From Nocardia carnea (GTDB lineage Bacteria; Actinomycetota; Actinomycetes; Mycobacteriales; Mycobacteriaceae), in the NCBI RefSeq assembly GCF_029868855.1, contig NZ_JARWOV010000108.1, forward strand, positions 1 to 64,000: a stretch of 64,000 bases of DNA, in the 5' to 3' direction. The translations under genes were made by a program, and so were the position numbers. This document shows positions 54,657 to 63,859 of the stretch, one piece after another (position 1 is the first letter of the stretch; every line of letters starts with the position of its first letter). Under the pieces are notes generated by a model, which was not told where the DNA came from, did not search any database, and was given only the letters and a program-made list of their open reading frames with translations.

Positions 54657-56120
54657 ATGCCCACCACCGTCACCTCGCCGCAGGTAGCCGTCAACGATAT
54701 CGGCTCCGCCGAGGATTTCCTCGCCGCCATCGACGCCACGATCAAGTACTTCAACGACGGCGATATCGTCGAAGGAACCATCGTCAAAGTCGACCGCGAC
54801 GAGGTCCTGCTCGACATCGGTTACAAAACCGAAGGCGTCATCCCGTCTCGCGAGCTCTCCATCAAGCACGATGTCGACCCGAACGAGGTCGTTTCCGTGG
54901 GCGATGAGGTGGAGGCCCTGGTCCTCACCAAGGAGGACAAAGAGGGTCGCCTGATCCTGTCCAAGAAGCGGGCTCAGTACGAGCGCGCCTGGGGCACGAT
55001 CGAGGAGCTCAAGGAGAAGGACGAGGCCGTTCGCGGCACCGTGATCGAGGTCGTCAAGGGCGGTCTGATTCTCGATATCGGTCTGCGCGGCTTCCTGCCC
55101 GCGTCGCTGGTCGAGATGCGCCGCGTCCGCGATCTGCAGCCGTACGTCGGCAAGGAGATCGAGGCCAAGATCATCGAGCTGGACAAGAACCGCAACAACG
55201 TGGTTCTGTCGCGCCGTGCCTGGCTGGAACAGACCCAGTCCGAGGTGCGCAGCGAATTCCTGCACCAGCTGCAGAAGGGCCAGGTCCGCAAGGGTGTGGT
55301 CTCCTCGATCGTCAACTTCGGCGCCTTCGTCGATCTCGGCGGTGTCGACGGTCTGGTGCACGTCTCCGAGCTGTCCTGGAAGCACATCGATCACCCGTCC
55401 GAGGTGGTCGAGGTGGGCAACGAGGTCACCGTCGAGGTTCTCGACGTCGACCTGGACCGCGAGCGTGTCTCGCTGTCGCTGAAGGCCACCCAGGAAGATC
55501 CGTGGCGGCAGTTCGCCCGCACCCACGCCATCGGCCAGATCGTGCCGGGCAAGGTCACCAAGCTCGTCCCGTTCGGCGCGTTCGTCCGCGTCGAGGAGGG
55601 CATCGAGGGCCTGGTGCACATCTCCGAGCTGGCCGAGCGCCACGTGGAGGTCCCGGACCAGGTCGTGGTCGTGGGCGACGACGCGATGGTCAAGGTCATC
55701 GACATCGACCTGGAGCGTCGCCGGATCTCGCTGAGCCTCAAGCAGGCCAACGAGGACTACAGCCCCGAGTTCGATCCGTCGAAGTACGGTATGGCCGACA
55801 GCTACGACGAGCAGGGCAACTACATCTTCCCCGAGGGCTTCGATCCCGAGACCAACGAATGGCTCGAGGGCTTCGACAAGCAGCGCGAAGAGTGGGAAGG
55901 CCGCTACGCCGAGGCGGAGCGCCGGCACAAGATGCACACCGCGCAGATGGAGAAGATGGCGGCCGACGCCGCGGCCGAGGCCGTCAACGGCGGCGGTTCG
56001 TCGAACTACTCGTCCGAGAGCGGCGCGCAGTCCACCGCCGGCCCGGCGGAGTCGGGTGGCTCCCTGGCCAGCGATGCACAGCTCGCGGCCCTGCGGGAGA
56101 AGCTTTCCGGTAACGCCTGA
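54657..56120 (+). CDS. rpsA: 30S ribosomal protein S1
   Basis: 487 residues, four S1 OB-fold repeats as in mycobacterial RpsA: GDIVEGTIVKVDRDEVLLDIGYKTEG, VRGTVIEVVKGGLILDIGLRGFLPAS, RKGVVSSIVNFGAFVDLGGVDGLVH and VPGKVTKLVPFGAFVRVEEGIEGLVH. A Lys/Glu coiled region and a Gly/Ser tail follow. It binds mRNA on the small subunit. ATG 54657 (MPTTVTSPQVAVND) matches the mycobacterial start; the in-frame ATG 54615 would add 14 residues. Confidence 0.96.
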   Translation: MPTTVTSPQVAVNDIGSAEDFLAAIDATIKYFNDGDIVEGTIVKVDRDEVLLDIGYKTEGVIPSRELSIKHDVDPNEVVSVGDEVEALVLTKEDKEGRLILSKKRAQYERAWGTIEELKEKDEAVRGTVIEVVKGGLILDIGLRGFLPASLVEMRRVRDLQPYVGKEIEAKIIELDKNRNNVVLSRRAWLEQTQSEVRSEFLHQLQKGQVRKGVVSSIVNFGAFVDLGGVDGLVHVSELSWKHIDHPSEVVEVGNEVTVEVLDVDLDRERVSLSLKATQEDPWRQFARTHAIGQIVPGKVTKLVPFGAFVRVEEGIEGLVHISELAERHVEVPDQVVVVGDDAMVKVIDIDLERRRISLSLKQANEDYSPEFDPSKYGMADSYDEQGNYIFPEGFDPETNEWLEGFDKQREEWEGRYAEAERRHKMHTAQMEKMAADAAAEAVNGGGSSNYSSESGAQSTAGPAESGGSLASDAQLAALREKLSGNA

Positions 56121-56150
56121 GGCGTCCTCGGGTAGCCCCGGAGAAACGAA

Positions 56151-56187
56151 CGAAAACCCCCGGTTCCCTGCGAACCGGGGGTTTTCG
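56151..56187. terminator. bidirectional terminator after rpsA
   Basis: Perfect 16-base arms (56151-56166, 56172-56187) with loop CCTGC. The plus-strand reading ends in a GTTTTC tract and the minus strand in the same, so it serves both rpsA and the convergent reductase. Confidence 0.88.
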
Positions 56188-56190
56188 CTG

Positions 56191-56868
56191 TCAGTAGCCC
56201 ACCGTGAACCGCCGCTGGATATGCTGCGGCAGTGCGGCTTCGTCGAGGAGCGCCACAGCGAGATCCTCGGCCGAGATATCGCGGCCACCGGTATCGAGTA
56301 GCTGGTCGCCGCCCATGCGGAATCGTCCGGTGCGCTCGCCCGGCTCGACTCGTCCCGACGAGGGACTCAGGTAGGTCCACAGCCGGTTGGACATGCGATA
56401 CACGTTCAGGGCGTCGCGCAGCGCGGATACGACGTGGTGATAGTCCGCGGGGACGCCGAGATCGCGCGGCAGGTTCTGTGCGAAACCGGGTTCGTCGACG
56501 AGTTGCCGTCCAGGCGCTACCTCCAGGCTGCCCGCCCCGCCGACGACGATCACCCGGATAGCGGGATGCCGCGCCAGCGCATCGACCATCGCGTGTGCGC
56601 CCACGACGAAATCGCCGGCCCGCTCGATGGTCTCGGCAATCCCGTGACCCGCGTTCACGGCGCTGATCACCACGTCCAGCCCGGTGATTGCCTCGGCGAT
56701 ACTGTCCGCGTCGCGCCAGTTCGCCACCTGCCATTCGGTGTCGGCGCTGTCCCGCGAAACACGCTCGGCGTCCCCGGTGAATGCCCGCACCCGGTGGCCG
56801 CGGCGCACCGCTTCCGCGACCACGCGTGAACCGATGACGCCGGTGGCGCCGAAAACTCCGATATCCAT
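56191..56868 (-). CDS. NAD(P)H-binding (NmrA/SDR atypical) protein
   Basis: 225 residues with the Rossmann start MDIGVFGATGVIGSRVVAEAVRRGH, then LDVVISAVNAGHG and IRVIVVGGAGSLEVAPG. This is the NAD(P)H-binding PF13460-type family, often regulatory or reductase-like; no YxxxK motif is present. It is divergent from a TetR gene, so it is probably the TetR target. Not part of the conserved rpsA-coaE block; a lineage insertion. Confidence 0.85.
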   Translation of the reverse strand: MDIGVFGATGVIGSRVVAEAVRRGHRVRAFTGDAERVSRDSADTEWQVANWRDADSIAEAITGLDVVISAVNAGHGIAETIERAGDFVVGAHAMVDALARHPAIRVIVVGGAGSLEVAPGRQLVDEPGFAQNLPRDLGVPADYHHVVSALRDALNVYRMSNRLWTYLSPSSGRVEPGERTGRFRMGGDQLLDTGGRDISAEDLAVALLDEAALPQHIQRRFTVGY

Positions 56869-56955
56869 CGAGTACTCCTTGTGTGCCGTGCAGTTACTAC
56901 ACGGCGTTCAGAAACAGTACGATGAATACTATCTGTGCGTTGTAGAGTGTCAACT

Positions 56956-57657
56956 GTGGCCGAGGTAGTGCAGAGTCGACGAGAGCGTCTACGTGCGCAG
57001 ACGACGCAGGAGATCAAGACGATCGCCCTGCGGTTACTCGCCGAGGGTGGCCCCGATGCCATCGCGCTTCGCGCCATCGCCCGGGAGATGGGGATGACCG
57101 CCGGTGCCGTCTACGGCTATTTCGCCACCCGCGACGAGCTGATCTCGACGTTGATCTCCGATGTCTACACCGCCCTGGTCGATCGGGTGGAAGCCGCGCG
57201 GGACGCGGTGCCCGAGCACGATCCCGGGGGCCGGATCATCGCCTGGGGAGAAGAGGTGCGGACATGGGCTGTCGAGCGGCCGGCGGAATTCCGGCTGGTC
57301 TACGGCGACCCGGTACCCGGATACCGGCCACCGCCCGGCGGGCCAGCCGCCGCCGCAGAACTGCGCGCGTGTACCGGACTGGTCGGACTGATCGCCGCGG
57401 CCTGGCCGCGCATCACCCGCCGCACCGGCGATTCTTCTTTCGAATGGACGGATTTCACCGCGGACCTGGTCGCCCATGTGCGGGCGGACTACCCGGACCT
57501 GCCCCCGGCCGGGCTGGCCCTTGCCCTGCGGGTATGGGGCCGGATGCATGGGCTGGTCGCGCTGGAGACGTACGGCCATCTGAGGCCCCAGACGCCGGAT
57601 CCGGCAAAACTCTTCCACGCCGAGATGCTCGCCCTCGTACGCGAACTCGACCTGTAG
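56956..57657 (+). CDS. TetR/AcrR-family transcriptional regulator
   Basis: 233 residues. The DNA-binding domain is [40 protein letters not shown] with the recognition helix in the last part, then a C-terminal ligand domain of the TetR_C_11/WHG type ([31 protein letters not shown]). GTG 56956 is used; GTG 56947 and ATG further upstream are alternatives. The 87-base divergent spacer to the reductase contains TACTAT (56926-56931), a possible -10, but no perfect dyad that I trust. Confidence 0.88.
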   Translation: MAEVVQSRRERLRAQTTQEIKTIALRLLAEGGPDAIALRAIAREMGMTAGAVYGYFATRDELISTLISDVYTALVDRVEAARDAVPEHDPGGRIIAWGEEVRTWAVERPAEFRLVYGDPVPGYRPPPGGPAAAAELRACTGLVGLIAAAWPRITRRTGDSSFEWTDFTADLVAHVRADYPDLPPAGLALALRVWGRMHGLVALETYGHLRPQTPDPAKLFHAEMLALVRELDL

Positions 57658-57672
57658 ATGTGTCATGAATAC

Positions 57673-57710
57673 GAGTACGGCCCGGCACGGATATGTGCCG
57701 GGCCGTACTC
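57673..57710. terminator. bidirectional terminator hairpin
   Basis: Perfect 16-base arms (57673-57688 and 57695-57710) with a six-base loop just after the TetR gene, and directly facing the end of a 72-codon minus-strand ORF. Confidence 0.8.
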
Positions 57711-57721
57711 GGGGAAGTCTG

Positions 57722-57940
57722 TCAGCCGACCGGCGCGGGAATCCAGCGCACGCGTACGCGGGGAACTACGGTCCGGCGGCGTTTGGCGGCGAAACTGTGT
57801 TGCGCGGGAACCGTGAAAACGGTGAACCACGAACGCCGGTGTTCGCGCAGATATCTCGCGACGGCCGGAATGAAAAGGCAATGCACGCGACCCGCCGAAC
57901 CCAGCCGGTGGCGGCCTGTACGGATTTCTCTGGTGCGCAT
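57722..57940 (-). CDS. small basic hypothetical protein
   Basis: A 72-codon minus-strand frame ([20 protein letters not shown]...) in the 478-base gap between the TetR gene and coaE. AAGGAAAGAG immediately precedes ATG 57940, and a strong hairpin lies 12 bases beyond its stop, both expected of a real gene. The product is rich in Arg, with one short hydrophobic patch ([14 protein letters not shown]) and no family I know. A CTTGT-CGTA-ACAAG dyad sits at 57954-57967, upstream of the ribosome site. The rest of the gap up to 58135 holds nothing clear. Confidence 0.5.
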   Translation of the reverse strand: MRTREIRTGRHRLGSAGRVHCLFIPAVARYLREHRRSWFTVFTVPAQHSFAAKRRRTVVPRVRVRWIPAPVG

Positions 57941-58135
57941 ACTCTTTCCTTCGCTTGTCGTAACAAGTGCTATCGGAAAAAGGTAATTCCGGTCGATATT
58001 GCGGCAAATGCAGATTATCGGAGTAAATCTCGCGGTCCGGACATTTCCGGATCGGGGCACCCGTGGGCGTGTCGGACAGCGGCTACGGTGCGACCTCTCC
58101 GGCGCGTGCGGTGCGCCGGATGCGAAACTGAGCCA

Positions 58136-59326
58136 ATGTTACGAATCGGCCTCACCGGAGGTATGGGCGCGGGTAAATCGACGGTCGCGCGGGCACTTGC
58201 CGAGCACGGGGCGGTGATCATCGACTCCGATGTGATCGCGCGGGAGGTGGTGGCACCCGGAACTCCCGGCCTGGCCGCCCTCGTCGAGGCGTTCGGTGCG
58301 GATATCCTGGCCGCCGACGGAAGTCTCGACCGGCCCGCACTCGCCGCCAAGGCATTCCGTGACGACGAATCCCGCGCGACCCTGAACTCCATCACCCATC
58401 CACTCGTGGGTCAGCGCACCGCCGAGTTGCTTGCCGCGGCGGCACCGGACGCCATTGTGGTGCAGGATGTTCCGCTGCTGGTGGAGAACAATATGGCACC
58501 GTTCGTGAATCTGGTGCTGGTCGTGGATGCCGCCACCGAAACCCGAGTGCGGCGACTGGTCGAATTCCGCGGTGTGGACGAAACCGATGCGCGTGCCCGG
58601 ATCGCCGCGCAGGCCACCGACGAACAGCGCTACGCGGCCGCCGACGTGCTACTGGACAACAACGGTGCCGCGGGCGCGGTCGAAGCCGAGGTCGCACGGC
58701 TTTGGGACGGGCGGTTGGTGCCGTTCGAAGCGAATATGCGCGCCGGTATCGCGGTGCGGTCCGAGTTCGGCATCGTGGATGCTCGACCGGAGTGGGCCGC
58801 GCAGGCCCAGCGGCTGATCGCGCGGTTGCAGGTCGCGGCCGGCGCGGCGGCGGTGCGGGTGGATCATATCGGCGCCACCGCGGTGCCGGGTCTGCCCGCG
58901 CCGGATGTGCTCGAATTGCAGGTCACGGTCGCCGACCGGGCCGGCGTCGACGGTATCCGGGACGCTCTCGCCGGCGCTGGATTCCCGCTGCTCGAGGCGC
59001 CGATCCATGAGCCGTCACCCGGTGGCGGGGACGAGCCCACCGAGGCTCGGACGCACGGTAGCGCGGATCCGGGGCGTCCTGCGTTCGTGCACGTGCGCGT
59101 GGCGGACAGTCCGGGCGAGAAGTTCGCTCTGGCGTTACGTGACTGGTTGCGGGCCGACGAGCAGGCCCGCACCGAGTACACCGAGGTGATACGGGCGGCA
59201 GCCAGGAAAGCCGCGGGACTCGGCGGAGACGAGGCGTGGGCGGCCTATGCTGCGGCGCAGGATCCCTGGCTGACCGGGGTAGCCCAGCAGGTCGCCGACC
59301 GGAGGAGTACCGAGAACCCGGAGTGA
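58136..59326 (+). CDS. coaE: dephospho-CoA kinase fused to GrpB (UPF0157) domain
   Basis: 396 residues. The kinase half (1-195) has P-loop [26 protein letters not shown] and DVPLLVENN, and phosphorylates dephospho-CoA, the last step of CoA synthesis. The second half (about 205-390) is a GrpB/UPF0157 nucleotidyltransferase-like domain with [24 protein letters not shown]. The same fusion occurs in mycobacterial CoaE. ATG 58136 begins the conserved kinase; the long upstream frame is not homologous. Confidence 0.94.
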   Translation: MLRIGLTGGMGAGKSTVARALAEHGAVIIDSDVIAREVVAPGTPGLAALVEAFGADILAADGSLDRPALAAKAFRDDESRATLNSITHPLVGQRTAELLAAAAPDAIVVQDVPLLVENNMAPFVNLVLVVDAATETRVRRLVEFRGVDETDARARIAAQATDEQRYAAADVLLDNNGAAGAVEAEVARLWDGRLVPFEANMRAGIAVRSEFGIVDARPEWAAQAQRLIARLQVAAGAAAVRVDHIGATAVPGLPAPDVLELQVTVADRAGVDGIRDALAGAGFPLLEAPIHEPSPGGGDEPTEARTHGSADPGRPAFVHVRVADSPGEKFALALRDWLRADEQARTEYTEVIRAAARKAAGLGGDEAWAAYAAAQDPWLTGVAQQVADRRSTENPE

Positions 59327-59354
59327 AACCGAACCACCGCGCGAACCGGCGGGC

Positions 59355-59879
59355 TCACATCCAGGTGAGAGGCATGTCCAGGGACGCGGTCCAGGCCAGG
59401 AAATCGTGGCCGTGGGCGGCGATACCGTCGATGGCACGGGTCGCGGTCACCACGGCCTGCTCCGCGGTGGCGGCGTCGATCAGGCCGGTCGTGTGGGCCG
59501 CGAGGAGTTCGTCGACGTCCAGCAGTTGGGTTTCCCGGCCGGTCCGGACCACCAGATCCAGGTAGTGGTCGACCGATCGCCAGCGTTTCGGTTCGAATTC
59601 GCCGAATACCCCTATATCGATGTAATAGTCCTGGTCGCGCATATGCGCCGGATGGAAGTGGAACACCGTCGCGCGGACGCCGAGCGCCGGCAGCAGCCAG
59701 GATTCGAGGTAGTGGAACTGGGGGTGATCGGCGCTGCGGGCCATGTACAGACCCCAGGGCTCGAGGTGGTAGCGCTCGACCGCGCGGATGAATCCCTTCG
59801 GATCGGTATTCGTCAGTTCCGCGATATCGAAGTACTCCACCTTCGGCCGGTGGACGTGCACACTGGCTGGCTTGGTCAC
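59355..59879 (-). CDS. DUF402 domain protein
   Basis: 174 residues matching M. tuberculosis Rv1632c in position and in DUF402 features: RYHLEPWGLYMARSADHPQFHYLESWLLP, then DYYIDIG, SVDHYLDLVVRTG and DVDELLAAHTTGLID, where the acidic residues are the metal ligands of the family's phosphatase-like barrel. Some DUF402 proteins hydrolyse nucleoside di/triphosphates; activity here is not established. GTG start at 59879. Convergent to coaE. Confidence 0.85.
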   Translation of the reverse strand: MTKPASVHVHRPKVEYFDIAELTNTDPKGFIRAVERYHLEPWGLYMARSADHPQFHYLESWLLPALGVRATVFHFHPAHMRDQDYYIDIGVFGEFEPKRWRSVDHYLDLVVRTGRETQLLDVDELLAAHTTGLIDAATAEQAVVTATRAIDGIAAHGHDFLAWTASLDMPLTWM

Positions 59880-59991
59880 AGGTGCAGAATCTACCCAGAC
59901 CGCCGGTGATGTGCTCGGTGCCGTACCGGCCGGCCGCCGGCGCCGCGGCCGCTGCGGTGGTGGAGGCCGGAATCGTGTCGGTGGGCGGGCT

Positions 59992-59997
59992 TAGTCT
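59992..59997 (+). promoter_or_regulatory. -10 box of uvrB, leaderless
   Basis: TAGTCT, six bases, then ATG 60004. No ribosome site. I looked for a LexA box (TCGAAC-N4-GTTCGA) and saw none in the short spacer. Confidence 0.5.
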
Positions 59998-60003
59998 GGG
60001 GTC

Positions 60004-62196
60004 ATGGCATTCGCAACCGAACTCCGTGCGGCCGGCGTCAGCGGAACCGAGGCCGACGGGCAGACTCCCCTGGCGAAATCGGAGTTCCGCCCGGTCGGGG
60101 AGATCGAGCGGACCGGCGGGCGGTTCGAGGTCGTCAGTCCGTATCGGCCGGCCGGTGATCAGCCGGCCGCGATCGACGAGCTGGAACGGCGGATAACGGC
60201 CGGAGAACCCGATGTGGTGCTGCTGGGTGCCACCGGTACCGGTAAATCCGCCACCACGGCCTGGCTCATCGAACGCTTGCAGCGGCCCACACTGGTGATG
60301 GCCCCGAACAAAACTCTCGCGGCGCAGCTGGCCAACGAGCTGCGCGAAATGCTCCCGCACAACGCGGTGGAGTATTTCGTCTCGTATTACGACTACTACC
60401 AGCCCGAGGCGTATATCGCGCAGACCGATACCTATATCGAGAAAGACAGCTCGATCAACGACGATGTGGAGCGCCTGCGCCATTCGGCGACCTCCGCGCT
60501 GCTGTCGCGGCGCGACGTGGTGGTGGTGGCCTCGGTGTCCTGTATCTACGGTCTGGGCACCCCGCAGTCGTATCTCGATCGGTCGGTGCTGCTGGAGGTG
60601 GGTGCCGAGGTCGACCGGGACGCTTTCCTGCGCATGCTGGTGGACGTCCAGTACACCCGCAACGATATGGCCTTCACCCGGGGGTCGTTCCGGGTGCGCG
60701 GCGATACCGTCGAGATCATCCCGTCCTACGAGGAACTGGCGGTACGGATCGAATTCTTCGGCGACGAGATCGAAGAACTCTACTATCTGCACCCGCTCAC
60801 CGGGGACGTGGTGCGCAAGGTCGATATGGTGCGGATCTTCCCGGCCACCCATTACGTGGCCGGTCCGGATCGGATGGCGCGGGCGGTCACCGATATCGAG
60901 GCGGAGCTCGAAGAACGGCTGGCCGAACTGGAGGGCAAAGGCAAACTGCTCGAAGCGCAGCGATTGCGGATGCGCACCCAATACGATCTGGAAATGATCC
61001 GGCAGGTCGGCTTCTGCTCCGGTATCGAGAACTATTCGCGGCATATCGACGGGCGGCCCGCGGGTTCGGCCCCGGCCACCCTGCTCGATTATTTCCCCGA
61101 TGATTTCCTGCTGGTCATCGATGAATCCCATGTCACGGTGCCACAGATCGGCGGTATGTACGAGGGGGATATGTCGCGCAAACGCAACCTCGTCGAATAC
61201 GGGTTCCGGCTGCCGTCGGCGGTGGACAACCGGCCGTTGACGTGGGAGGAGTTCGCCGAGCGAATCGGTCAGGCGGTGTACCTGTCGGCAACTCCGGGCG
61301 ATTACGAACTGGGCCGTGTAGGCGGCGAGGTGGTCGAACAGGTGATCCGCCCGACGGGTCTGGTCGATCCACAGGTGGTGGTCAAACCCACCAAGGGGCA
61401 GATCGACGATCTGGTGCACGAGGTCCGGTTGCGAGTCGAGCGCGACGAGCGGGTGCTGGTCACCACGCTCACCAAGAAGATGGCCGAAGATCTCACCGAC
61501 TACCTGCTCGGGCTGGGCCTGCGCGTGCGGTACCTGCATTCCGAGATCGACACCCTGCGCCGGGTCGAGTTGCTGCGCCAGCTGCGTCTCGGCGAGTACG
61601 ACGTGCTGGTGGGTATCAACCTGTTGCGTGAGGGCCTGGACCTGCCGGAGGTTTCGCTGGTGGCCATTCTGGACGCCGACAAGGAAGGGTTCCTGCGCAG
61701 CACCAAAAGCCTCATCCAGACGATCGGGCGCGCCGCCCGCAACGTCTCGGGCGAGGTGCACATGTACGCGGACAAGATCACCGATTCGATGCGCGACGCC
61801 ATCGACGAGACCGAACGCCGCCGGGCCAAACAACTCGCCTACAACGCGGAAATGGGGATCGATCCGCAACCGCTGCGTAAGAAGATCGCCGATATCCTCG
61901 ATCAGGTCTACTCCGAGGCCGACGACGAGGTCGCGGTGGGCGGGTCCGGTCGTAATGCCAGCCGCGGCCGCCGGGCGCAGGGGGAGCCCGGCCGGGCGGT
62001 CAGCGCGGGCATCGTGGAGGGTCGCGATATCAAGTCGATGCCGCGGGCCGAACTGGCCGATCTGGTGGCCGAGCTCACCGATCAGATGATGAACGCGGCC
62101 CGCGAACTGCAATTCGAGCTCGCGGGCCGGCTCCGCGACGAAATCGCCGACCTGAAGAAGGAGCTGCGCGGGATGGACGCGGCCGGATTGAAGTGA
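60004..62196 (+). CDS. uvrB: excinuclease ABC subunit B
   Basis: 730-residue damage-verification helicase of nucleotide excision repair, loaded by UvrA and recruiting UvrC. Motif I is [15 protein letters not shown]; the beta-hairpin region is [16 protein letters not shown]; motif II is [12 protein letters not shown]; motifs V and VI are [21 protein letters not shown] and QTIGRAARN. The C-terminal UVR motif ([25 protein letters not shown]) contacts UvrC. Slightly longer than the average ~670 because of an N-terminal stretch of about 35 residues and a Gly/Arg linker near 640-670. Confidence 0.96.
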   Translation: MAFATELRAAGVSGTEADGQTPLAKSEFRPVGEIERTGGRFEVVSPYRPAGDQPAAIDELERRITAGEPDVVLLGATGTGKSATTAWLIERLQRPTLVMAPNKTLAAQLANELREMLPHNAVEYFVSYYDYYQPEAYIAQTDTYIEKDSSINDDVERLRHSATSALLSRRDVVVVASVSCIYGLGTPQSYLDRSVLLEVGAEVDRDAFLRMLVDVQYTRNDMAFTRGSFRVRGDTVEIIPSYEELAVRIEFFGDEIEELYYLHPLTGDVVRKVDMVRIFPATHYVAGPDRMARAVTDIEAELEERLAELEGKGKLLEAQRLRMRTQYDLEMIRQVGFCSGIENYSRHIDGRPAGSAPATLLDYFPDDFLLVIDESHVTVPQIGGMYEGDMSRKRNLVEYGFRLPSAVDNRPLTWEEFAERIGQAVYLSATPGDYELGRVGGEVVEQVIRPTGLVDPQVVVKPTKGQIDDLVHEVRLRVERDERVLVTTLTKKMAEDLTDYLLGLGLRVRYLHSEIDTLRRVELLRQLRLGEYDVLVGINLLREGLDLPEVSLVAILDADKEGFLRSTKSLIQTIGRAARNVSGEVHMYADKITDSMRDAIDETERRRAKQLAYNAEMGIDPQPLRKKIADILDQVYSEADDEVAVGGSGRNASRGRRAQGEPGRAVSAGIVEGRDIKSMPRAELADLVAELTDQMMNAARELQFELAGRLRDEIADLKKELRGMDAAGLK

Positions 62197-62225
62197 CCGG
62201 GTCCGGATCCCGCTGCGGCGGACGG

Positions 62226-62696
62226 TCAGCCCTGGGTGGCCATCCATTCGTCGACCCGGCGTTCGGCCTCCTCACGGGAGACGTCTTCCACGCGGGTCAT
62301 CACCACCCAGCGGTGACCGAACGGGTCCGATACGGCCGCGTAGCGGTCGCCGGTGACGAAGGTGGCCGGGTCTTCGGCGACCCTCGCACCGTGTGCACGG
62401 GCGCGGGCGACCACGGCGTCGACGTCCGGGCAGTAGTGCACCAGCGAGGTGTGCACCCATTCGCCGGTGGGTGCCAGCACGTTCTGGTCCGGTACCGGCA
62501 TACCCAGCTGAATCGTGGAATCGCCGATCTTCAGTTCGGCATGGGCGGGCTGCCCGTCCGGCATATCGTTGCGGGAGATCACCTCGGCACCGAAGACGGT
62601 GGTGTAGAAGTCGATGGCGGCATTGCCGTCGGAGACCGCGATGAACACGGTGATCGAATGGTAGCCCTCGGGAATCGGATTCACTGTTTCGCTCAT
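62226..62696 (-). CDS. VOC-family (glyoxalase/bleomycin resistance-like) protein
   Basis: 156 residues: YHSITVFIAVSDGNAAIDFYTTVFGAEV opens the first beta-alpha-beta module, then HAELKIGDSTIQLG, DVDAVVARARAHGARV and SDPFGHRWVVMTRVEDV. This is the PhnB-like VOC subgroup; the metal and substrate are unknown. ATG 62696 is the conserved start. Divergent from an AraC regulator across about 164 bases, so the two may be linked. Confidence 0.87.
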   Translation of the reverse strand: MSETVNPIPEGYHSITVFIAVSDGNAAIDFYTTVFGAEVISRNDMPDGQPAHAELKIGDSTIQLGMPVPDQNVLAPTGEWVHTSLVHYCPDVDAVVARARAHGARVAEDPATFVTGDRYAAVSDPFGHRWVVMTRVEDVSREEAERRVDEWMATQG

Positions 62697-62860
62697 GAGT
62701 TCGAGTCTGCCGAAGCGCGCCGAGCGGATCTTGTAAGAAAGCGACAGCCCGCCGAAGTCGGCAACGGGACTCGGCGGAAGCGCCGCATCGTGGCTCGGCT
62801 TCGGCATGCGCGCTCGGTGGTCTCCGGCCGGTCGGAACGACAGCCTCCGCGGACCTCGTC

Positions 62861-63727
62861 GTGAGTGACCCGGGCCCCGCTCCGGCGCCGGATGATCGGA
62901 AGGCGATCCTGCATCCGCACGAGCAGGAGCGCTATCGCACGCTCGAGCGATTGTCGGCCGGGACGGCAGTTGCCGAGTACGTCGAGTGGTATTGGGCCGT
63001 GCGCTGGGATATGCGCGGGCGTGCGCCCTACTTCGCCGAGGTGCTCCCGTTTCCGTGCGTGCATCTCACCTTCGAACGCGACGGCGATCGTTACGGAGGA
63101 TTCGTCAATGGTGTGTGTACCCGGAAATACGTCCGGGAGCTCGCCGGTCGGGGGGAGACGTTCGGGGTGCGGTTCCGGCCCGGCGGGTTCGGGGCGTTCA
63201 CGGGCCTCGATGTGGGCAGGCTGCGGGACCGGGCCGTGCCCGCCGGGGAGGTACTGCCCGATATCGGAGATCTCGCCGAGCGGGTGCTGGCCACGCCCGC
63301 CGATCCGGACCGGCGCCGGCTGGTGGAGGACTATCTGTGCACCCGCACCCGGCGCGCCGATCCGAACTACCGGCTCGTGCTGCGGATCGCGGCGGCGATG
63401 GCGCAGGATCCCGAACTCACCCGGGTCGATCAGGTCACCGAGCGTTTCGGGGTTTCGGCGCGGACACTACAGCGGCTGTTCCGCCGGTACATCGGTGCGG
63501 GACCGAAATGGGTGCTGCGCCGGTACCGGCTCCAGGACGGCGCGGATCTGCTGGCCCGGGGCCGCACCGCCGATCTCGCCGCACTCGCCGCCGAGCTCGG
63601 ATATTTCGATCAGGCGCATTTCACCCGGGAGTTCACCGCGGAGGTCGGAATGGCGCCGCTGGAATATGCCAAGAATTCGATACGCTCGCGCGATGAGGTG
63701 ACTTCCAAGGTGCTGCCTGCCTCATAG
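62861..63727 (+). CDS. AraC-family transcriptional regulator
   Basis: 288 residues. An N-terminal DUF6597-like sensor (ERLSAGTAVAEYVEWYWAVRWD, LPFPCVHLTFERDG, FGVRFRPGGFGAF) precedes the AraC double helix-turn-helix (VDQVTERFGVSARTLQRLFRRYIGAGPKWVLRRYRLQ and LAALAAELGYFDQAHFTREFTAEVGMAPLEY). GTG 62861 is the start. The DoxX gene 132 bases downstream is a possible target. Confidence 0.9.
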   Translation: MSDPGPAPAPDDRKAILHPHEQERYRTLERLSAGTAVAEYVEWYWAVRWDMRGRAPYFAEVLPFPCVHLTFERDGDRYGGFVNGVCTRKYVRELAGRGETFGVRFRPGGFGAFTGLDVGRLRDRAVPAGEVLPDIGDLAERVLATPADPDRRRLVEDYLCTRTRRADPNYRLVLRIAAAMAQDPELTRVDQVTERFGVSARTLQRLFRRYIGAGPKWVLRRYRLQDGADLLARGRTADLAALAAELGYFDQAHFTREFTAEVGMAPLEYAKNSIRSRDEVTSKVLPAS

Positions 63728-63859
63728 TCGGATTTCGGATTCGACACGGAAGCGGTACCCGTCGGCAAACCGGCACGAGCGAGTCAGGCCCGAAGGAGAC
63801 AGCGCAGCGTGACCACGTAGGGCCTTCGTTCCTGCCACATGGAAATCGAGGAGCTGCAC

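Noticed and set aside
56869-56955. TetR operator dyad in the divergent spacer
   Set aside because: CTACA/TGTAG and ACAGTA/TACTAT pairs are imperfect or too far apart to claim.
57665-58135. Long N-terminal extension of coaE
   Set aside because: It crosses a terminator hairpin and has no similarity to CoaE before MLRIGLTGG.
59941-60003. LexA/SOS box before uvrB
   Set aside because: No TCGAAC-N4-GTTCGA-like sequence in the spacer.
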